From Pelodera strongyloides (Eukaryota > Nematoda > Chromadorea > Rhabditida > Rhabditidae): a stretch of DNA of 64,000 nucleotides. Below, one piece after another: positions 1 to 11,719 of the stretch. The position numbers were made by a program, and so were the translations under genes. Location of the stretch: positions 186,001-250,000 of the forward strand of contig JAANDG010000103.1 of the NCBI GenBank assembly GCA_036852015.1, written 5' to 3'. The notes below the pieces were generated by a model. It did not search any database, had not been told where the DNA came from, and was given only the letters and a program-made list of their open reading frames with translations. How positions within the stretch are numbered: the stretch's first letter is position 1; every line of letters starts with the position of its first letter.

Positions 1-7
1 TCTCCAT

Positions 8-11
8 CCCT

Positions 12-42
<31 letters not shown>
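8..42. repeat. (CT)n microsatellite
   Basis: Uninterrupted CT dinucleotides at the left edge of the window. No coding meaning. Confidence 0.9.
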
Positions 43-44
<2 letters not shown>

Positions 45-1222
45 ACCTCTTAACCTTTCATGTTCTAAGGAATACTACTTATTCAGATCGACCTCAAGAA
101 GGGAAACGCAAACATAGTTCTGCCAGCCATGTATGAGTAAATAATGCAGAGAGATTCATTTTTGAAGATATTGATTGATTTAGTAACCAATCGATAGTTT
201 ATGAATAATCGATTTCCAATATCGAACAGGGTCTACATCTTGTCACTTATGCGTACTAGCATATCTGTTGCAGTTTTATGTTCAAGATAAAACTAATGAA
301 CTGAAATACCATACTTTCGCTTGATAACTCGTTTCGGTCCGTATAAAGATAAAATGTTCGTAATAAAATATTTACTGAGGACAACGCATAAAAATGTATA
401 GTTTTGAAAAAATGTATAGTTTTGACTCTAGAGTATAGATTGTACATAGGAAAAGTATAGTAGCTTTATTTAAAAGTATGGAATATAAAGGGAAAACAAT
501 AACATGACTTTTTTGGTTAATTCGTAGAAGAGAATTTAGGCTGTCGCAGAGGTAAAAAAAAGACTATTGACTCTGGAGTATAGACTGTAGTGGTAAAAAT
601 ATAGTGCAGTATCTACAAAACATAAAATGTATAGTATCCGTTCCATAGTATAGAGTGAAGAATCTCATCTAAACCACAGCAAAGCGTGATGTGCACCCGC
701 CCACCTTTTGTGTATATTTCGGATGAAACTTGAGGCGCAAAAACCGCAACCGAATACAGCGAAACTACCCAGCGCTATGGCCATTACTGTAGTATATTAA
801 CAGAATATACAGGAACCGTAAATAGTTCGAAATTAAAAAAAAATATATTTATAGTGGTATGAAACGTGGTTTGTGAAGCGCCTGCTGACAACTGCGTTTT
901 CATGTAATAATCTATGTAAAATGTACTCCATTCTGTGCCAGAAACGTTCAAACGGAAAAGGTATTTGCATATAATACATGGGAATAATTATAAGAAAAAT
1001 TATCACCGACGTACTACGAATAATACCAAATAATAATAATAAACCGGATTGTTCCAGGCCTGTTTTCAGAACGTTGGTATATAAAATAGTTCCAGCTGCG
1101 GCTCGTTCAATTCCTCTTTACATGATAGTGCCGAGAGTGGGTCAAGTCGGATTCCGCAATATATTTTTGATTGGGTGTGTATACTTTGAGCCTAGAGAGC
1201 CTCAGTCGACCAGGATGTGAAT
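43..1222. other. Gene-free AT-rich stretch
   Basis: No open frame here looks like protein, and no domain-like translation or convincing exon was found on either strand. The stretch repeats short 'agtatag' words (around 395-660), which suggests degenerate repeats. Confidence 0.5.
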
Positions 1223-1224
1223 AT

Positions 1225-1371
1225 TAGATCTGAGGCCGTATTCACCAACACGCAGGGAGCCCTCCCTGACCTCCCCAGGGAGCTAAAGAGTGCGTAGAGA
1301 GCGCGAGAGCAGAAGAGATTCAGAGCGCTCGTGAGCCTAGGGAGGGCTCCCTGTGTGTTGGTGAATACTAG
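1225..1371. mobile_element. Palindromic-ended element, GAGGCCGTATTCACCA family
   Basis: The ends are inverted repeats: 'gaggccgtattcaccaacac' on the left and 'gtgttggtgaata' on the right, with 'cagggagccctccct' and its complement just inside. A second copy with the same ends lies at 51722-51912, and related ends with different interiors occur at 16170-16306 and about 22550-22812. It looks like a short non-autonomous DNA transposon; there is no coding capacity. Confidence 0.7.
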
Positions 1372-1612
1372 ACATATACTGTACACTAGATCTATACAAC
1401 CAACACAGTTACATGTACCAACACAGTTAAGTTACATGTAAACTTGCAGGCTAGGAGAAAACTGCATAATTGTGCTTATTATTTGTAAAACATTTTTATT
1501 AAACTGAACATAACGTGTAAAATGAATGTTTTGAAACACATCCACTTCAATTTTGTTGTGAATCTTTCGAGTGTTGTGCACCTGTGATTACTAATAGTGC
1601 TAATAAGCAATG

Positions 1613-1690
1613 TACGTACCTACAGTGGGAAATTTGCATAGGACACATAGGAAATGCCTTTCATATGCAAATTTCCCAATGTAGGCACAC
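1613..1690. repeat. Short foldback with TTTGCATA core
   Basis: 'acctacagtgggaaatttgc' pairs with 'gcaaatttcccaatgtaggc' about 40 bases later. The same architecture (TTTGCATA arms, about 80-170 bp) recurs at 2831-3003, 14571-14723, 39255-39402 and 50273-50335. Confidence 0.65.
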
Positions 1691-1945
1691 TACTACGTTC
1701 CTGGGTGCGCAGCGCCCCTTCTGCCAGCCGCGCAAATTGGAGTGCACGCGTAGCAACCCGCGCAGTTTCCAGTGCGGGCGTAGTCAACCGCGTACCGCGC
1801 AGAGGGGGGCGCACCCAGCCGCGTAGTATGCAAACTACGCGGCTGGGTGCGCGGTGCCTCGGGGAGCTCAACCGCGCAGCGCACCCCCAGCCAACCGCGC
1901 AGGGGGCCTCCGGCCAGCCGCGTAGGGGGGCAAAAAGAAGGGGCG
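1690..1945. repeat. GC-rich island of 'ccgcgcag' repeats with a perfect hairpin
   Basis: A GC-rich block made of degenerate 'agccgcgcag' words. At 1810-1853 'gcacccagccgcgtagt' is followed after about 8 bases by its exact complement, forming a strong hairpin. Long open frames occur on both strands here because the sequence is GC-rich and stop-poor; none resembles a protein. Confidence 0.6.
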
Positions 1946-2830
1946 TTCGCGGTTGAAGACCAGAGTACGGCTTTAATGAAATGTGGCAACAATACAGCCC
2001 AGAATCTGGCTTACAAGGGCCAGCCACGACGCCCGCCTTGTTTATGAATTTGATTGCAGCTCAACGCGAAACTTGGCTCCAAGGCCGCACCAGTTTTGGG
2101 TGGGGTACCGTAGGGTAGGTCCGCACCCCCGCGAATCGTGCCGTACAGGCGCCAGACTGATGCGTACCTGGTGCCGCTCTCCTTTTCCGTGCCGCACAGG
2201 CGCGGCACCCGGGCCGAGTTTTCCCAGTGATCAGAAAACGGCGACGTTTTAACTCTACAAAATTAACAATGTTGACAGCCTCATTTCTTTATTTGAAGTA
2301 ATAACATAGAATTGCCTGCTATCGTTTGTTCTATAAAATACTACATACGTGTAAAAAATGAAAAAGGTAAACCTGTTTGTGACCAAGAAAACGACTAGAT
2401 TTTTGACAGTTTTTGGCAGTTAGAAAAGTGGTATTTAGAATCCATGAGCCAAAATAATTCTGTGTGCCGATCAATTTAAACTTTAAGGTTGGGCCGCGCG
2501 TATATGGAGTGTGCGCGGCGCACTAAACGTGGGCGTAATGCGAGCGGCTCACTGCTAAAGCTTTATATGCGATCTATTTTGACTGCTAAACTTTGGTATA
2601 CTAAGGTTACATCGATTAAAAATATTTTACGCCCATGGATCCTACAAGCGAATGTACATGCAAAATTAGACAATATAACTAGAAAGTACTAAAAAAGCTG
2701 AAATAAAACTAACTGTGTGAATAACTATAAGTGTACCTGAACACAAAAAATTGGGTAGAAATATTTGCAAAAATTTCCTATTGCGTAGTTAGAGCGGCGA
2801 ATACTTTGAATCGAGAAATCAGAATTTGAA

Positions 2831-3003
2831 CTTTAAAGCGAAATGCTGGCCCCTTTGGAAAATTTGCATATGATAAGCAAATCCTATGTATCCTATGCTA
2901 ATTTTTTACGATCGTCCACGGCAATCGTACAAAATTAACATAGGATACGTAGGATTTGCTTATCATATGCAAATTTTCCAAAGGGGCCAGCATTTCGCTT
3001 TAA
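2831..3003. mobile_element. Foldback MITE, TTAAAGCGAAATGCTGG ends
   Basis: A nearly perfect inverted repeat of about 75 bp per arm with a short loop around 2909-2930. Both ends read TTAAAGCG, so the element is bounded by TTAA. The outer bases match the common GCGAAATACCGG MITE of this window while the interior matches the TTTGCATA foldbacks. Confidence 0.75.
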
Positions 3004-3924
3004 CAGGCACAGGCACATGCTGTATTCATCTCCAAGAAAGCGTCATGGCACCTTGACCTGGGTCTTAGCTGGTCATGTGGACCTTACAAGTAGATGTACC
3101 AAGTATCGAGGATTAGCTAACCTACCTAGTTATCGTTAAACAAGCTTCCAATCAATGGTCGCCCAAAAAATCGATACTCTATGCTTGATTGGGCGGTACT
3201 CGGACGACGTATGTTGTAGGAATCGGGGGTAGTAAGGGATACCTAGGCAAAGGGTCTGAGTCCTTTTCTACAGTATGCGGGACGGAAGAGTACTGTTTGA
3301 GCAGTCCGTCCGTCAGTGATGGTACGCCACGAGCACGAAGATGACCAAGTGATGGGAGCGACATTATCAGATCCAGACCACGCTCGGTTATCTGAATTAA
3401 GAATTAGAGGCTTAGGCACATGGAATATTGTTGTGATGCGCGGCGATTAACTGGCACGGAAACTTCGCGCGGCAAATGCTGGTGAAGGCACGCTAAAGTG
3501 CTTAGGCCACATGGTTTCCTTAGCCGCGATCATCCACAATGAAGCACTGTCTAACACAGATGTACTAGCAACAAAATCACGTTGCTTATCTGTTGTACAG
3601 CCCGAATCGCCCGCCTTTTCGAGAGCTGCCTATGATGCAAGAAACTATTCTTCCGTACCCGTCTGCATCCCGTGATGTCCACGTATTCCAAGTTCACGCT
3701 GTTACACATGTGGTCGATCACGTCGTCCCGGACACTCGGGATCCCAGATATGGAGATACTGAATTAGAATTTATACTACCAGGCCAAATTCGAGCCTTGA
3801 AACGTGAATTCTCCTGCGCACCCTTTACGCGCCACATGTGCGCCGCGCGATCGCCGAGTTTCCCCAGTGTTCTATTGTAGCTACTTTGATATCAACTAAA
3901 AAGTTGAGCAACTTCATAAGAAGG
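3004..3924. other. Gene-free stretch 3' of the F-box gene
   Basis: I see no supported gene. Open frames at 3179-3364 (-) and 3593-3880 (+) have no recognisable domain, no splice context and ordinary composition. Confidence 0.45.
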
Positions 3925-6900
3925 TTATACAGTAGAAGTTCCCGAGTAAATACGGGGTAATCCTTTTATTTTGGGCATCTTTGCAGCTGCAGAATCTCTA
4001 CAACACAAGTACCGGTTGAACTAATTGAATGCAAATATGTTCAAAAATGAAATTCATATTCTACATTATCAGGGTAACTCAATTGACGTACCGTTCAAGC
4101 TCGTACAACCTCCCAAGAGTTTGCAGAGAGTGATAAGTCAGCTGCGTGCAATCGCTAACGTTCAGTTCCTTCAATTTTGGACAACCGCCAGTGATTTCGC
4201 CGAACGCTATATCGGTCAAAAGAAAATTGCCTTGGAGGTTTAGCTTTCTGAAACAGAAAAAAAATATTGTAACCTGTCGAGTGCCCCCAATTATTTATAT
4301 CAACAGTTATGTTGTGCTATTCTTCTACGTGCTCTGTACTAACACTGATTCCAAGTTGCCCTGAAACCAAGCGATAAATAGCATTCACTTCTACCGCTAG
4401 CAGAACCCATATGAAAGAGATAAAAGTACGACGGCTGTTCTAGGAATACTAAATATGGTTTTCGAAACGTATCTGGACAACTGAATTCCTATCTATGCTA
4501 AGTGAGCGCGACTCGAGCTTGATATATTATTTTGATCACGCTGCACATATGCACAGCAGTTATCAAAAACCTGAGGTCATACCGCTTTAAAAGTAAGAAC
4601 CCATAAATCATAAACAACAAAAGCTCACTTTAAATTTGAAAACTTTTCCAAAATGCTGAAGTCGTCTAGGTTCCTTGAGTAAGAGAGATCCAGGCTTTCC
4701 ATGGTATTAGACATGCAGAGTAGAAATGCCAGTTGCACTGATTTTATCCCAGTTCGTGGAAGCGTTAATTCACTGAGCCTAGAAATGTTATAGATTGAGT
4801 GAAAGGAATTTTCCTGTAATGGAACTCAATAATGGATGTAATAATTTTTCAAAGCTATATGCCACGTGGTTTGCGAAGCGTATTCTGGACTATTGAATTC
4901 CCACGTATCACATTTAAAGCGAAATACCGGCCTGATTTATACCGGCCAAATACCGGCGCATCGTGGACAACTGAATTCTTACGTATTTATGCCAATTTGC
5001 TCGAATTTAGCTCGATTTTTTTGTCCATTCGATGTGGTTCAAAAACCGGCCGGTATTTCGCTTTAAATTTTGTCCATTCTCCGAAGGAAATACTGCAAAG
5101 AAATTCCCGCAAAAAGCATGGGAATTGAAAACCATGCGACCATACCACTTTAACTTCTATCGACTAAACGAAGAAAACAAAATACGGCTTCCGTGCCCGA
5201 ATGGTCTTGATTACGAAGTTCAAAATAATATTTGATAGGAATGATATCGTACCTCATTTCCGACAAAAATTCCAAGTTGTCAATCTTTAGCGCTTCTCCA
5301 AGTGAGATATTCAAATGCGTGATAGTTGATGGAAGTGCATGCAAAAGGTCCGAAGAAAGGGTGAAATGTTGACTCCACTGGCCTCGACTCTGCAAGAAGA
5401 AGTAATTCCTCAAAAAAGGAAATAAGACCACGAAAGGAAAGCCTGGCGCACCGTCGGCACACCGATACAAACTGGGGTATGGGTGCCACACGTGTGCCAC
5501 AGATGCGCCACATGGAATTGTACCGCTTGCACGCCATAAATTTGCCGCTTGCACGCTGTACTCACGCCATTTCGCTTCAGGCGTTTGACGTGCAAGCAGT
5601 GTGATAACGGCGGGCAAGTTGCACGCCATTTCCATTCCGCGGGCATTTTTGAGCGCCACCAGCTTGCCAAATGGACTTTGCACACCGATAGGGTACCGCT
5701 TGCACGCCAACTTTCGTCAGGGTAGTGCATTCATAGTGGGAATTCTCCATAACCAAGGGGATCTTTTTTACTACTTGAACATTTTCAAATAACTACTCAC
5801 TGTACCTTATGATTCTAATAAACAAAAGGGAATTGCTCACCGTTATGTACAACTTTTTCAATTGTAAGCACTTTTGTAAAAGCTGTTTCAGCCAATGTCG
5901 CACCAGCTCGTCGTCTTCAATACTGTACACATCCAAGTGACAGCTATTCAGCACAAGTTCCTAAAATTGAAAACTGATTATTTTCTTTGTCTCTCTTTGT
6001 CATGGACGATCCCTCCTGGCACTAGCCTGAAGACGTCCAGATTTGTCATCTGGAACTCGTCGCCTACTGCTCAGGACCTCTGCGGAACATGTCATAAGCA
6101 AGCATTGAATCTGTATTTTCACTCTTGAATAAAGGTGCACGCTCTTGAGGCGTAAAATTTTTTTAAATTTTATGTATACACTGGTAAATTAAAGCTAATT
6201 ATTAATTAAACTTAATAATAATAATGATTACCTCCAATGTTTCCGATATGTTCTCAAATTGCTCCAATGCCCGTAGAGTAATTATCATACGATTGACAAT
6301 TAGCCTGAAATTGGGAATTCGTTCTGATGAGGATGAGAGGCGACTTTTGGCTTAGGCTTAGGCATAGCAGCGCAAAGTGTTCGCCGCCCCCTGTGGAGGA
6401 TTTTTTTTGGCGGCAGAGCGAATTTTAACGGTGACTGCGTTAAAGGGAGAGGCCCACGAGAAAAAAGGTTTCCTCAGTTTACTTGCAAAGAATGTCCGGA
6501 ATTTCAGAAATATTACTGTAAAAACCGCATTTCTTTAGGCCTAGAACTCGCGGAGTTATTCCTCGGCAAACTGTTCGGCCAGGTACCGTAGCCATAATCA
6601 ATTTTTTCGCTTTTAAGGTATTAAAGTATTGGAAAAGCTTTGTTATAATGGTAGGAATGTTCTGCATTCATCTAACACTAATTGTGTAGGGAAAGAATGC
6701 TAATGGGTGGATATAAACCGTAAAAACGTATTTAAACCTTTCTGACTACGGTAACTGGCTGAACTGTTTGCCGTGAAATATCTCTGCGAGTTCTAGGCGT
6801 AAAGAAATGCGGTTTTCACAGTAATATTTCTGAAATTCCGGACATTCTGTTCAAGTAAATTAAGAAACACCTTTTTCTCGTGGGCCTCTCCCTTTAAAAG

Positions 6901-7439
6901 CCGTACATAGCGATCGTTATATTATTTGTTTCAAAAAACTAGGACAAATCTATTAAAAAAACTCATAAGTTACTGTACCGTTTCAATCTAGGTTGCGCGG
7001 CAACAATGATCATATGCCGCCGATTCAAGTGCACATTACTGGGGAAGATGTTGTGAGCCGCACTGGCGCCGCTTTTTCGGCCAAACGAGAAACTGCGTAC
7101 CGCGGTGCCGCATCGTTCTGAAGCAGGGAAGAAAGTTAGAATGAATCACAATTAAAGATTTGAAAGAGCAGTTGCACATCATACGATTTATAAACTTAGT
7201 GTTATACCTTACACTTTACAACTTTAAATCTCAAACTACAAACTCCAATCACCTAGCACATTCTGTATATGGCCCTCGCTCGTCGAAGCCGTCTGTAGCT
7301 CCTCTCCTCCAAAGTCCACCTCTTTCCAGTGTCTCTGATGGTCTGCCACTCTCCGTCTCCACTCCTTGCACACACTCTCACAGAGTGTCTGCTCCCTTAC
7401 AGTAAGAAAGGAGAATATGTGTCGCCACACATCCTCCAT
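3925..7439 (-). CDS. F-box and leucine-rich-repeat protein (putative SCF substrate receptor)
   Basis: Predicted substrate adaptor of an SCF-type ubiquitin ligase: the F-box would bind SKP1 and the LRRs a substrate. Eight exons join in frame: 7439-7253, 7117-6979, 6304-6232, 5960-5841, 5389-5253, 4778-4629, 4247-4092 and 3997-3925 (1035 nt, 344 aa). Exon 1 encodes the F-box (VWRHIFSFL, then WRRRV, residues about 3-32). Later exons give successive LRR segments such as LKRLIVNRM, LEELVLNSCHL, ITHLNISLG, LDLSYSRNL and LKELNVSDCTQL. The start is the ATG directly before the F-box; 'tcttttag' ends 14 bases upstream (7454), a good trans-splice or leader-splice acceptor. Intron 2 holds a foldback element (6440-6897), intron 3 a SINE-like repeat and intron 5 a MITE. 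The final exon (22 codons, no motif) is the weakest part. The substrate is unknown. Confidence 0.82.
4914..5069. mobile_element. MITE copy 1 of the TTAAAGCGAAATACCGG family
   Basis: Starts 'tttaaagcgaaataccggcc' and ends with the complement 'ccggccggtatttcgcttta'. The interior carries the family marks 'gacaactgaattc' and 'aatttagctcgatttttt'. It lies in intron 5 of the F-box gene. About ten copies occur in this window. Confidence 0.85.
6003..6165 (+). repeat. Dispersed SINE-like repeat ('gacaaattgctcgacgtctt' family)
   Basis: Shares blocks with 14298-14448 (opposite strand), 15958-16037 (partial), 20072-20250 and about 27700-27770. The common blocks are 'agatgacaaattgctc', 'ggaactcgtcg', 'gctcaggacc' and a tail near 'gcacgctcttgag' running into A/T-rich sequence. 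An A/T-rich 3' tail and intronic positions suggest a retroposed short element. No tRNA boxes were identified. Confidence 0.6.
6440..6897. mobile_element. Foldback element with TTAAAGGGAGAGGCCCA ends
   Basis: An inverted repeat of about 120 bp per arm. The left arm begins 'ttaaagggagaggcccacga' and the right arm ends in its complement. It sits inside intron 2 of the F-box gene. The terminal bases TTAAAGGGA(C/G)AGGCCCA are shared with the element at 11720-12116. Confidence 0.8.
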
Positions 7440-8380
7440 TCCACTGTGTTACCCTAAAAGATGGATGTTAAAATATACGGTAACTTCTGGAGACACACCG
7501 ATTACATACGTATGGCCGATGTATGAATGGAGAGAACAATTTTGAAAAGAATCAACGATCTTGAACTTGATAAGGTGACAAAATTTTTTTGAGTTGATGG
7601 GACATAAGCCATAGTGGTGTCGTGGTTTGGAAAAAAAACACCGTTTTCAAGTAACGGTAAAAGAACGGCGCCTAGATAAAACAGATCTTGTAACTAGGAA
7701 ATCCGCCTTTATTTGCGCGAGAAATACAGAAACTTCCAAGATACCGAGCACACAGAATGTTAGTTTGTTTCCAGGCGTGACAGTGAGAGATAGGTTGGAT
7801 GATACCTTTGATGAGCGCACTCAATAGTCTTGCCGTGGTTTGGAGTTTTGCAATATCAAAGCAAGTGGACCAAATATTAGTGCTACAAGGTGACCACAGG
7901 TAGGCAACAGCTGACATATCTTACAACGGGACTCGCGCACTGATAAATAGTCAATCCGAATAACAGAATTTGCATAGGAAAAGAGGGCAGAGAGGAAGGG
8001 AGGAGGAGATACAGAGAGAGAGAAAGTAAAAGGAGAGAAGGGAAAAGTAAAGAGAGAAAGAAAGAGAGAGACAGAGAGAGAGAGAGTAAGAGAGAAAAAT
8101 GATAGAAGTAATGAAGAAACTAATACCGTCCTCTTGATGACCCTCTATTGAGCAAAAAGACGGTTAGTATAAAACACACAATGGCCACTCACTTTGCTCA
8201 CGCTCTCTCTTTCTTGATCTGTTTATCTTTAACTTTTTTCAAGCTTTCCATGCACCATGCTCTCTCTCTCTCTCTCTTTCTCCCTCTTCATGCTAACAGA
8301 ATAGCATTGGAATACGGGAAAACCAGGTTACTTTGCATAATTCAAGAGGTTGAAAGTTAAAAAAAATGGGAAACATATGT
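7440..8380. other. Intergenic, 5' side of the F-box gene
   Basis: No gene supported. It contains GA-rich purine tracts (7983-8098) and a short CT tract (8260-8290). The open frames have no domain-like content. Confidence 0.45.
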
Positions 8381-8496
8381 ACCAGTTTATTATGTTTTAT
8401 TGATTTAGTATGTGTATTTTATAACACAAACTGCACGTTACATTGCTTTCTTTGATTGTCTTTGTGCGTAATAAATTATTATTATTCCCATCACAT

Positions 8497-8622
8497 AGTT
8501 AAAGCGACATAGCAGCTTGTTTTTAAACGTTTGCACACAACACATGGATATGCTGTTGCCCACCATACGCTTCCAAAACCGGCTGTTATTCCGCGCTAAC
8601 AATAAAAATGGACATGCAGAAA
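8497..8622. mobile_element. MITE of the 'gcggtataacagccg' family
   Basis: Runs from 'aaagcgacatagcagcttgt' to 'aaaaccggctgttattccgc'. Related copies lie at 9098-9253, 10170-10346, 19431-19570, 21530-21675 and 25450-25620. The ends resemble the GCGAAATACCGG family (aaagcg...cgc) but with a CAGC(C/T)G core. Confidence 0.6.
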
Positions 8623-9097
8623 TTATGGGACACGGTATGATGGCAGTAAAATTTAGAAGGATTGCTCAAGATCTCGGATCGCGCCAATGCCGCTCTACGC
8701 TGGCGGTTGATTGGCACATGGTATTTTTCTCATTCTTGAATTAGGTCGCAACAATAATAAATAAAATAAGCCAGTAAATAGGAATTTTCTTTCAGAAAAG
8801 AAAAAATTCTTACACTATTTTATCACTAATTAACGTGGTATGTAAAATGTTTCATCACTACTGTATATGTTTGTGAATGTATTGCATTCTTGAGATTTAG
8901 AACTTTTTATTTTATAGAGATGTAAGGCACATATATCTAATCCATCATCCAATACAGCAGCAGATCCGTATTTTCTTGAATTAACAATTGTTAGCACTCT
9001 GATCAACACAAGATGATGGAATATGATAGCGATAACAAATGAAGAGCCTAACTTTGACGGTTCATGGGGTTAGAAAAGCATTGAGCTATTCCTGCAT

Positions 9098-9253
9098 ATA
9101 AAGCTGTATAACAGCCGTTTTTTCAAACGTATGTTGGACAACCGCAGCAGTTTATGCTAATGAGTATAATTAGACAAAGAAGCGTAGTTATTTGCATACA
9201 ACATATGGGCACACAGTAGCCCAATACGTTTCAATAACCAACTGTTATGTCGC
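9098..9253. mobile_element. MITE of the 'gcggtataacagccg' family
   Basis: Begins 'taaagctgtataacagccgt' and ends 'ccaactgttatgtcgctcta', with 'tttgcatacaacatatggg' inside. Non-coding. Confidence 0.6.
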
Positions 9254-9531
9254 TCTAACAATAAGGTTGAAAATGAACGCGAACGACCTTAGCGCTTCAC
9301 AGTAGGCAAGAATACTGTGAGGTACAGGGCAACATCGGCTGTGAACGTTTAAATGGCTTACTTGCACCTCAGGCAAGGGATATACTGCTGTATCAGTAAA
9401 AACCCTCCATAGTACAAAAACACACCTCAACGACACAAAGTGGAACCGTTCGTTTACAAAATTAGCTTAATTGTAATGCAAGTGGAAGCTGCCTAAGCCA
9501 TCCTAGGTAAAAAACAATCACATGGAGAGAA

Positions 9532-9632
9532 AGAAAAAGAGAGAGAGAGAGAGAGAGAAAGGGAAAAAGAAAGAGAAAGAGAGGCGGAGAAAGGGAAGAG
9601 AGAGACAGACAGAGAGAGAGAGACAGAAAGAC

Positions 9633-9693
<61 letters not shown>

Positions 9694-9730
9694 AAGAGAG
9701 AAAGGGAAAAAGAAAGAGAAATATAGAGAG
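9532..9730. repeat. (GA)n purine tract
   Basis: About 200 bases of GA-rich simple sequence with a pure (GA)n core at about 9642-9688. It produces long Ser/Leu- or Arg/Glu-repeat open frames on both strands, which are not genes. Confidence 0.95.
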
Positions 9731-10169
9731 GATAAAAATGCTGACCATGCATGAGCCAACGAAAGAAAATTATATGCAAAAAAACGAAAACAACATCCCT
9801 TGCAATAAATGTTCCCAGTACCAAACTCACGAAAATGCTAACAATAAAACAAGAGTTAGACCCAATACTCAAAAGGAAGTTAATAAAAAAGAAAAAAGAA
9901 TAAGGTGCTAAAAGATAAGCTTATGGTTAAGGGTAAGTAAATTCTATAAAAGGAAAAAAAGGTGTTTTGTGTGTGGGTATGTTTGTTTGCCGTGCGCAAG
10001 GGGATATATGGTGGATGGGCTCTCTTTCCCGTATATGGCTAATATCCATAGAAACCCGATAGGCTGCGGGGTCCACACAGGGAATTAACATATTAGCATA
10101 CATAACTAGTAAATATAAATGTAAACAAATGAGGAATAAGTCTCATGTGAAATATAAAATAAGAACTAA

Positions 10170-10346
10170 AGCGGTATAACAGCCGATTTATGGAAATTAC
10201 GTTGGTCGCCCATGTAGCGTATGGCATGCAAATGAATATAATTGGACTAAAAACTCGCGCAGTTTTGCGCAGCGATTTGCATACACTACATGTGGCTACA
10301 TCACCCAGCATATGCTTCAGAAGCCGGCTGTTATGCTGCTTTGAAA
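10170..10346. mobile_element. MITE of the 'gcggtataacagccg' family, full length
   Basis: 'taaagcggtataacagccga' at the left and 'gccggctgttatgctgcttt' at the right are imperfect complements. The interior has 'gcatgcaaatgaatata'. This is the clearest copy of the family. Confidence 0.7.
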
Positions 10347-10689
10347 TAACAGTGAATAAAATAGAGAAAGATCCGAAGTCACTATTTGTAGAGCAATTAA
10401 GAAAGAATTCTGCGCATCAAACATCGAAGTATTAGCTACTTTTTATAAAATAATGTATAAAAATTTGGAATTTTTTTTCATTTATGTCTACCCTACGGAC
10501 TTTAATTATAGTGAATTTAATTATAGTGAAAACTTTAATTATAGTGAATTTCTTCATTTTTTTTATCAATTTTTATCGAAAAGATTTCAGGAAAAAAAAC
10601 TGAGGCGGAAACTCGTTGAGGAAACAATGGAAAATATGCTCTTGTGATTTCAAGCACAACTATTCTATCACTAGTCATATTACAACAAA

Positions 10690-10830
10690 AATTGAGAGAG
10701 AGGGAGAGGGAGAGGGAGAGAGAGAGAGTGAGAGAGGGAAAATTTAAGGAGAGAGACATAAAGAGAGAGAAAGAGAGAGAAAGACAGAGAGATTTTTGAG
10801 CAAGTGATAATAATATGAGAGAGAAAGTAG
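10690..10830. repeat. GA-rich simple repeat
   Basis: Two runs of (GA)n-like sequence (10693-10735 and 10750-10795). Not coding. Confidence 0.9.
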
Positions 10831-11113
10831 GAGAAAGTGCACCTTATGATTTTTATTCGCGGTCAGTAATATGTTTTGCTTTGGAACCGCGACATATATA
10901 CACCATATACCTGGTTCAAGTTGTTTGGCGTAAGTGCCCTGAATTGGTAAGTTAATATTTCAAAGATAATTATAATTAATAATAATAATTTATTACGCAC
11001 AAAGATAATCAAAGAAAGCAATGTAACGTGCAGTTTGTGTTATAAAATACACATACTAAATCAATAAAACATAATAAAGTGGTAGTAAAATAAACACGCA
11101 AATTCGAAGTAAA

Positions 11114-11344
11114 TCAACAGGAGTTTGTAACGTTTTCTTCAATCATAAGGGAAGTTCTATGGACAAATGAATGTTTCCGAACATTTCTTGATGCCCTATT
11201 AATAACAATCCTAGAACTACCTCTACGAGAAGAATAGTTGCACGATCTAAATTTAAACATACGTTGTAAAGGTAAACCACATTTACCAGCTAGTATTTTC
11301 CTAAGCATTCTGGCATCTGCTCTCTTTCTACGATTCTCTATCAA
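11114..11344 (-). pseudogene. Possible C-terminal remnant of a LINE reverse transcriptase
   Basis: A 76-codon frame rich in Arg/Lys/Ser. Its shape (RRKRADARMLRKIL, later RNVRKHSFVHRTS) resembles the tail of CR1/Jockey-like reverse transcriptases, where an arginine-rich 'SFxxRT' segment precedes the end. It has no RT catalytic motif, no splice context and no neighbouring fragment. It could be chance; the call rests on weak pattern similarity only. Confidence 0.25.
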
Positions 11345-11512
11345 ATTGGCTTGAGCTCATAATTATATTAATTATGGTATGAACTCATGATCAGAAATAT
11401 CTTCATAGATTGTTATTCTAGAGAGAAAACGAGTTTTCTTTCTTTCTTTCAGAAATGCCAAAAAGCGTATAATCGGTTTTTTTCGTTGGCAGGAGCTCAA
11501 GCCAATTTGATG
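11340..11512. repeat. Small element with 17-bp inverted ends
   Basis: 'caaattggcttgagctc' near 11343 is exactly complementary to 'gagctcaagccaatttg' near 11494. Non-coding interior. Confidence 0.5.
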
Positions 11513-11719
11513 CAGATGTGCGTAATAGTATAAGAGGCATGTGGTCGAGGGGCATCAAATTTTAAAAGCCGAACAAGAGGCCGTCCGTACTCCTCGAAAC
11601 AACAACGAACATCACAAGACACCCACTGACATCCTGAAAATGTCACAAAGACTTCCAAAACACTTAGAAACGCCTACAGTTCGGTACGACATACCCATTA
11701 GAAGTAAGTCCTAGTTAAC

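Larger units (their letters stand above)
8387..11078. mobile_element. Possible relic element bounded by ~100-bp terminal inverted repeats
   Basis: 8387-8486 ('ttattatgttttattgattt' and onward) is the reverse complement of 10981-11078 with only a few mismatches. The 2.5 kb between contains MITEs, the GA microsatellite and no transposase-like frame. It may be a decayed DNA transposon, or two unrelated copies of a short repeat in opposite orientation. Confidence 0.45.

Noticed and set aside
1620..2047. Arg/Pro/Ala-rich frames on both strands
   Set aside because: GC-rich repeat block in which stop codons are rare in every frame; the two strands are equally open.
5150..5710. A 186-codon minus-strand frame as a gene of its own
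   Set aside because: Only 5389-5253 is coding (an LRR exon). The upstream part is GC-rich intron with repeated 'tggcgtgcaagcggtac' words.
9462..9911. Long Ser/Leu and Arg/Glu repeat open frames
   Set aside because: They are translations of the (GA)n tract on both strands; no unique sequence or splice signals.
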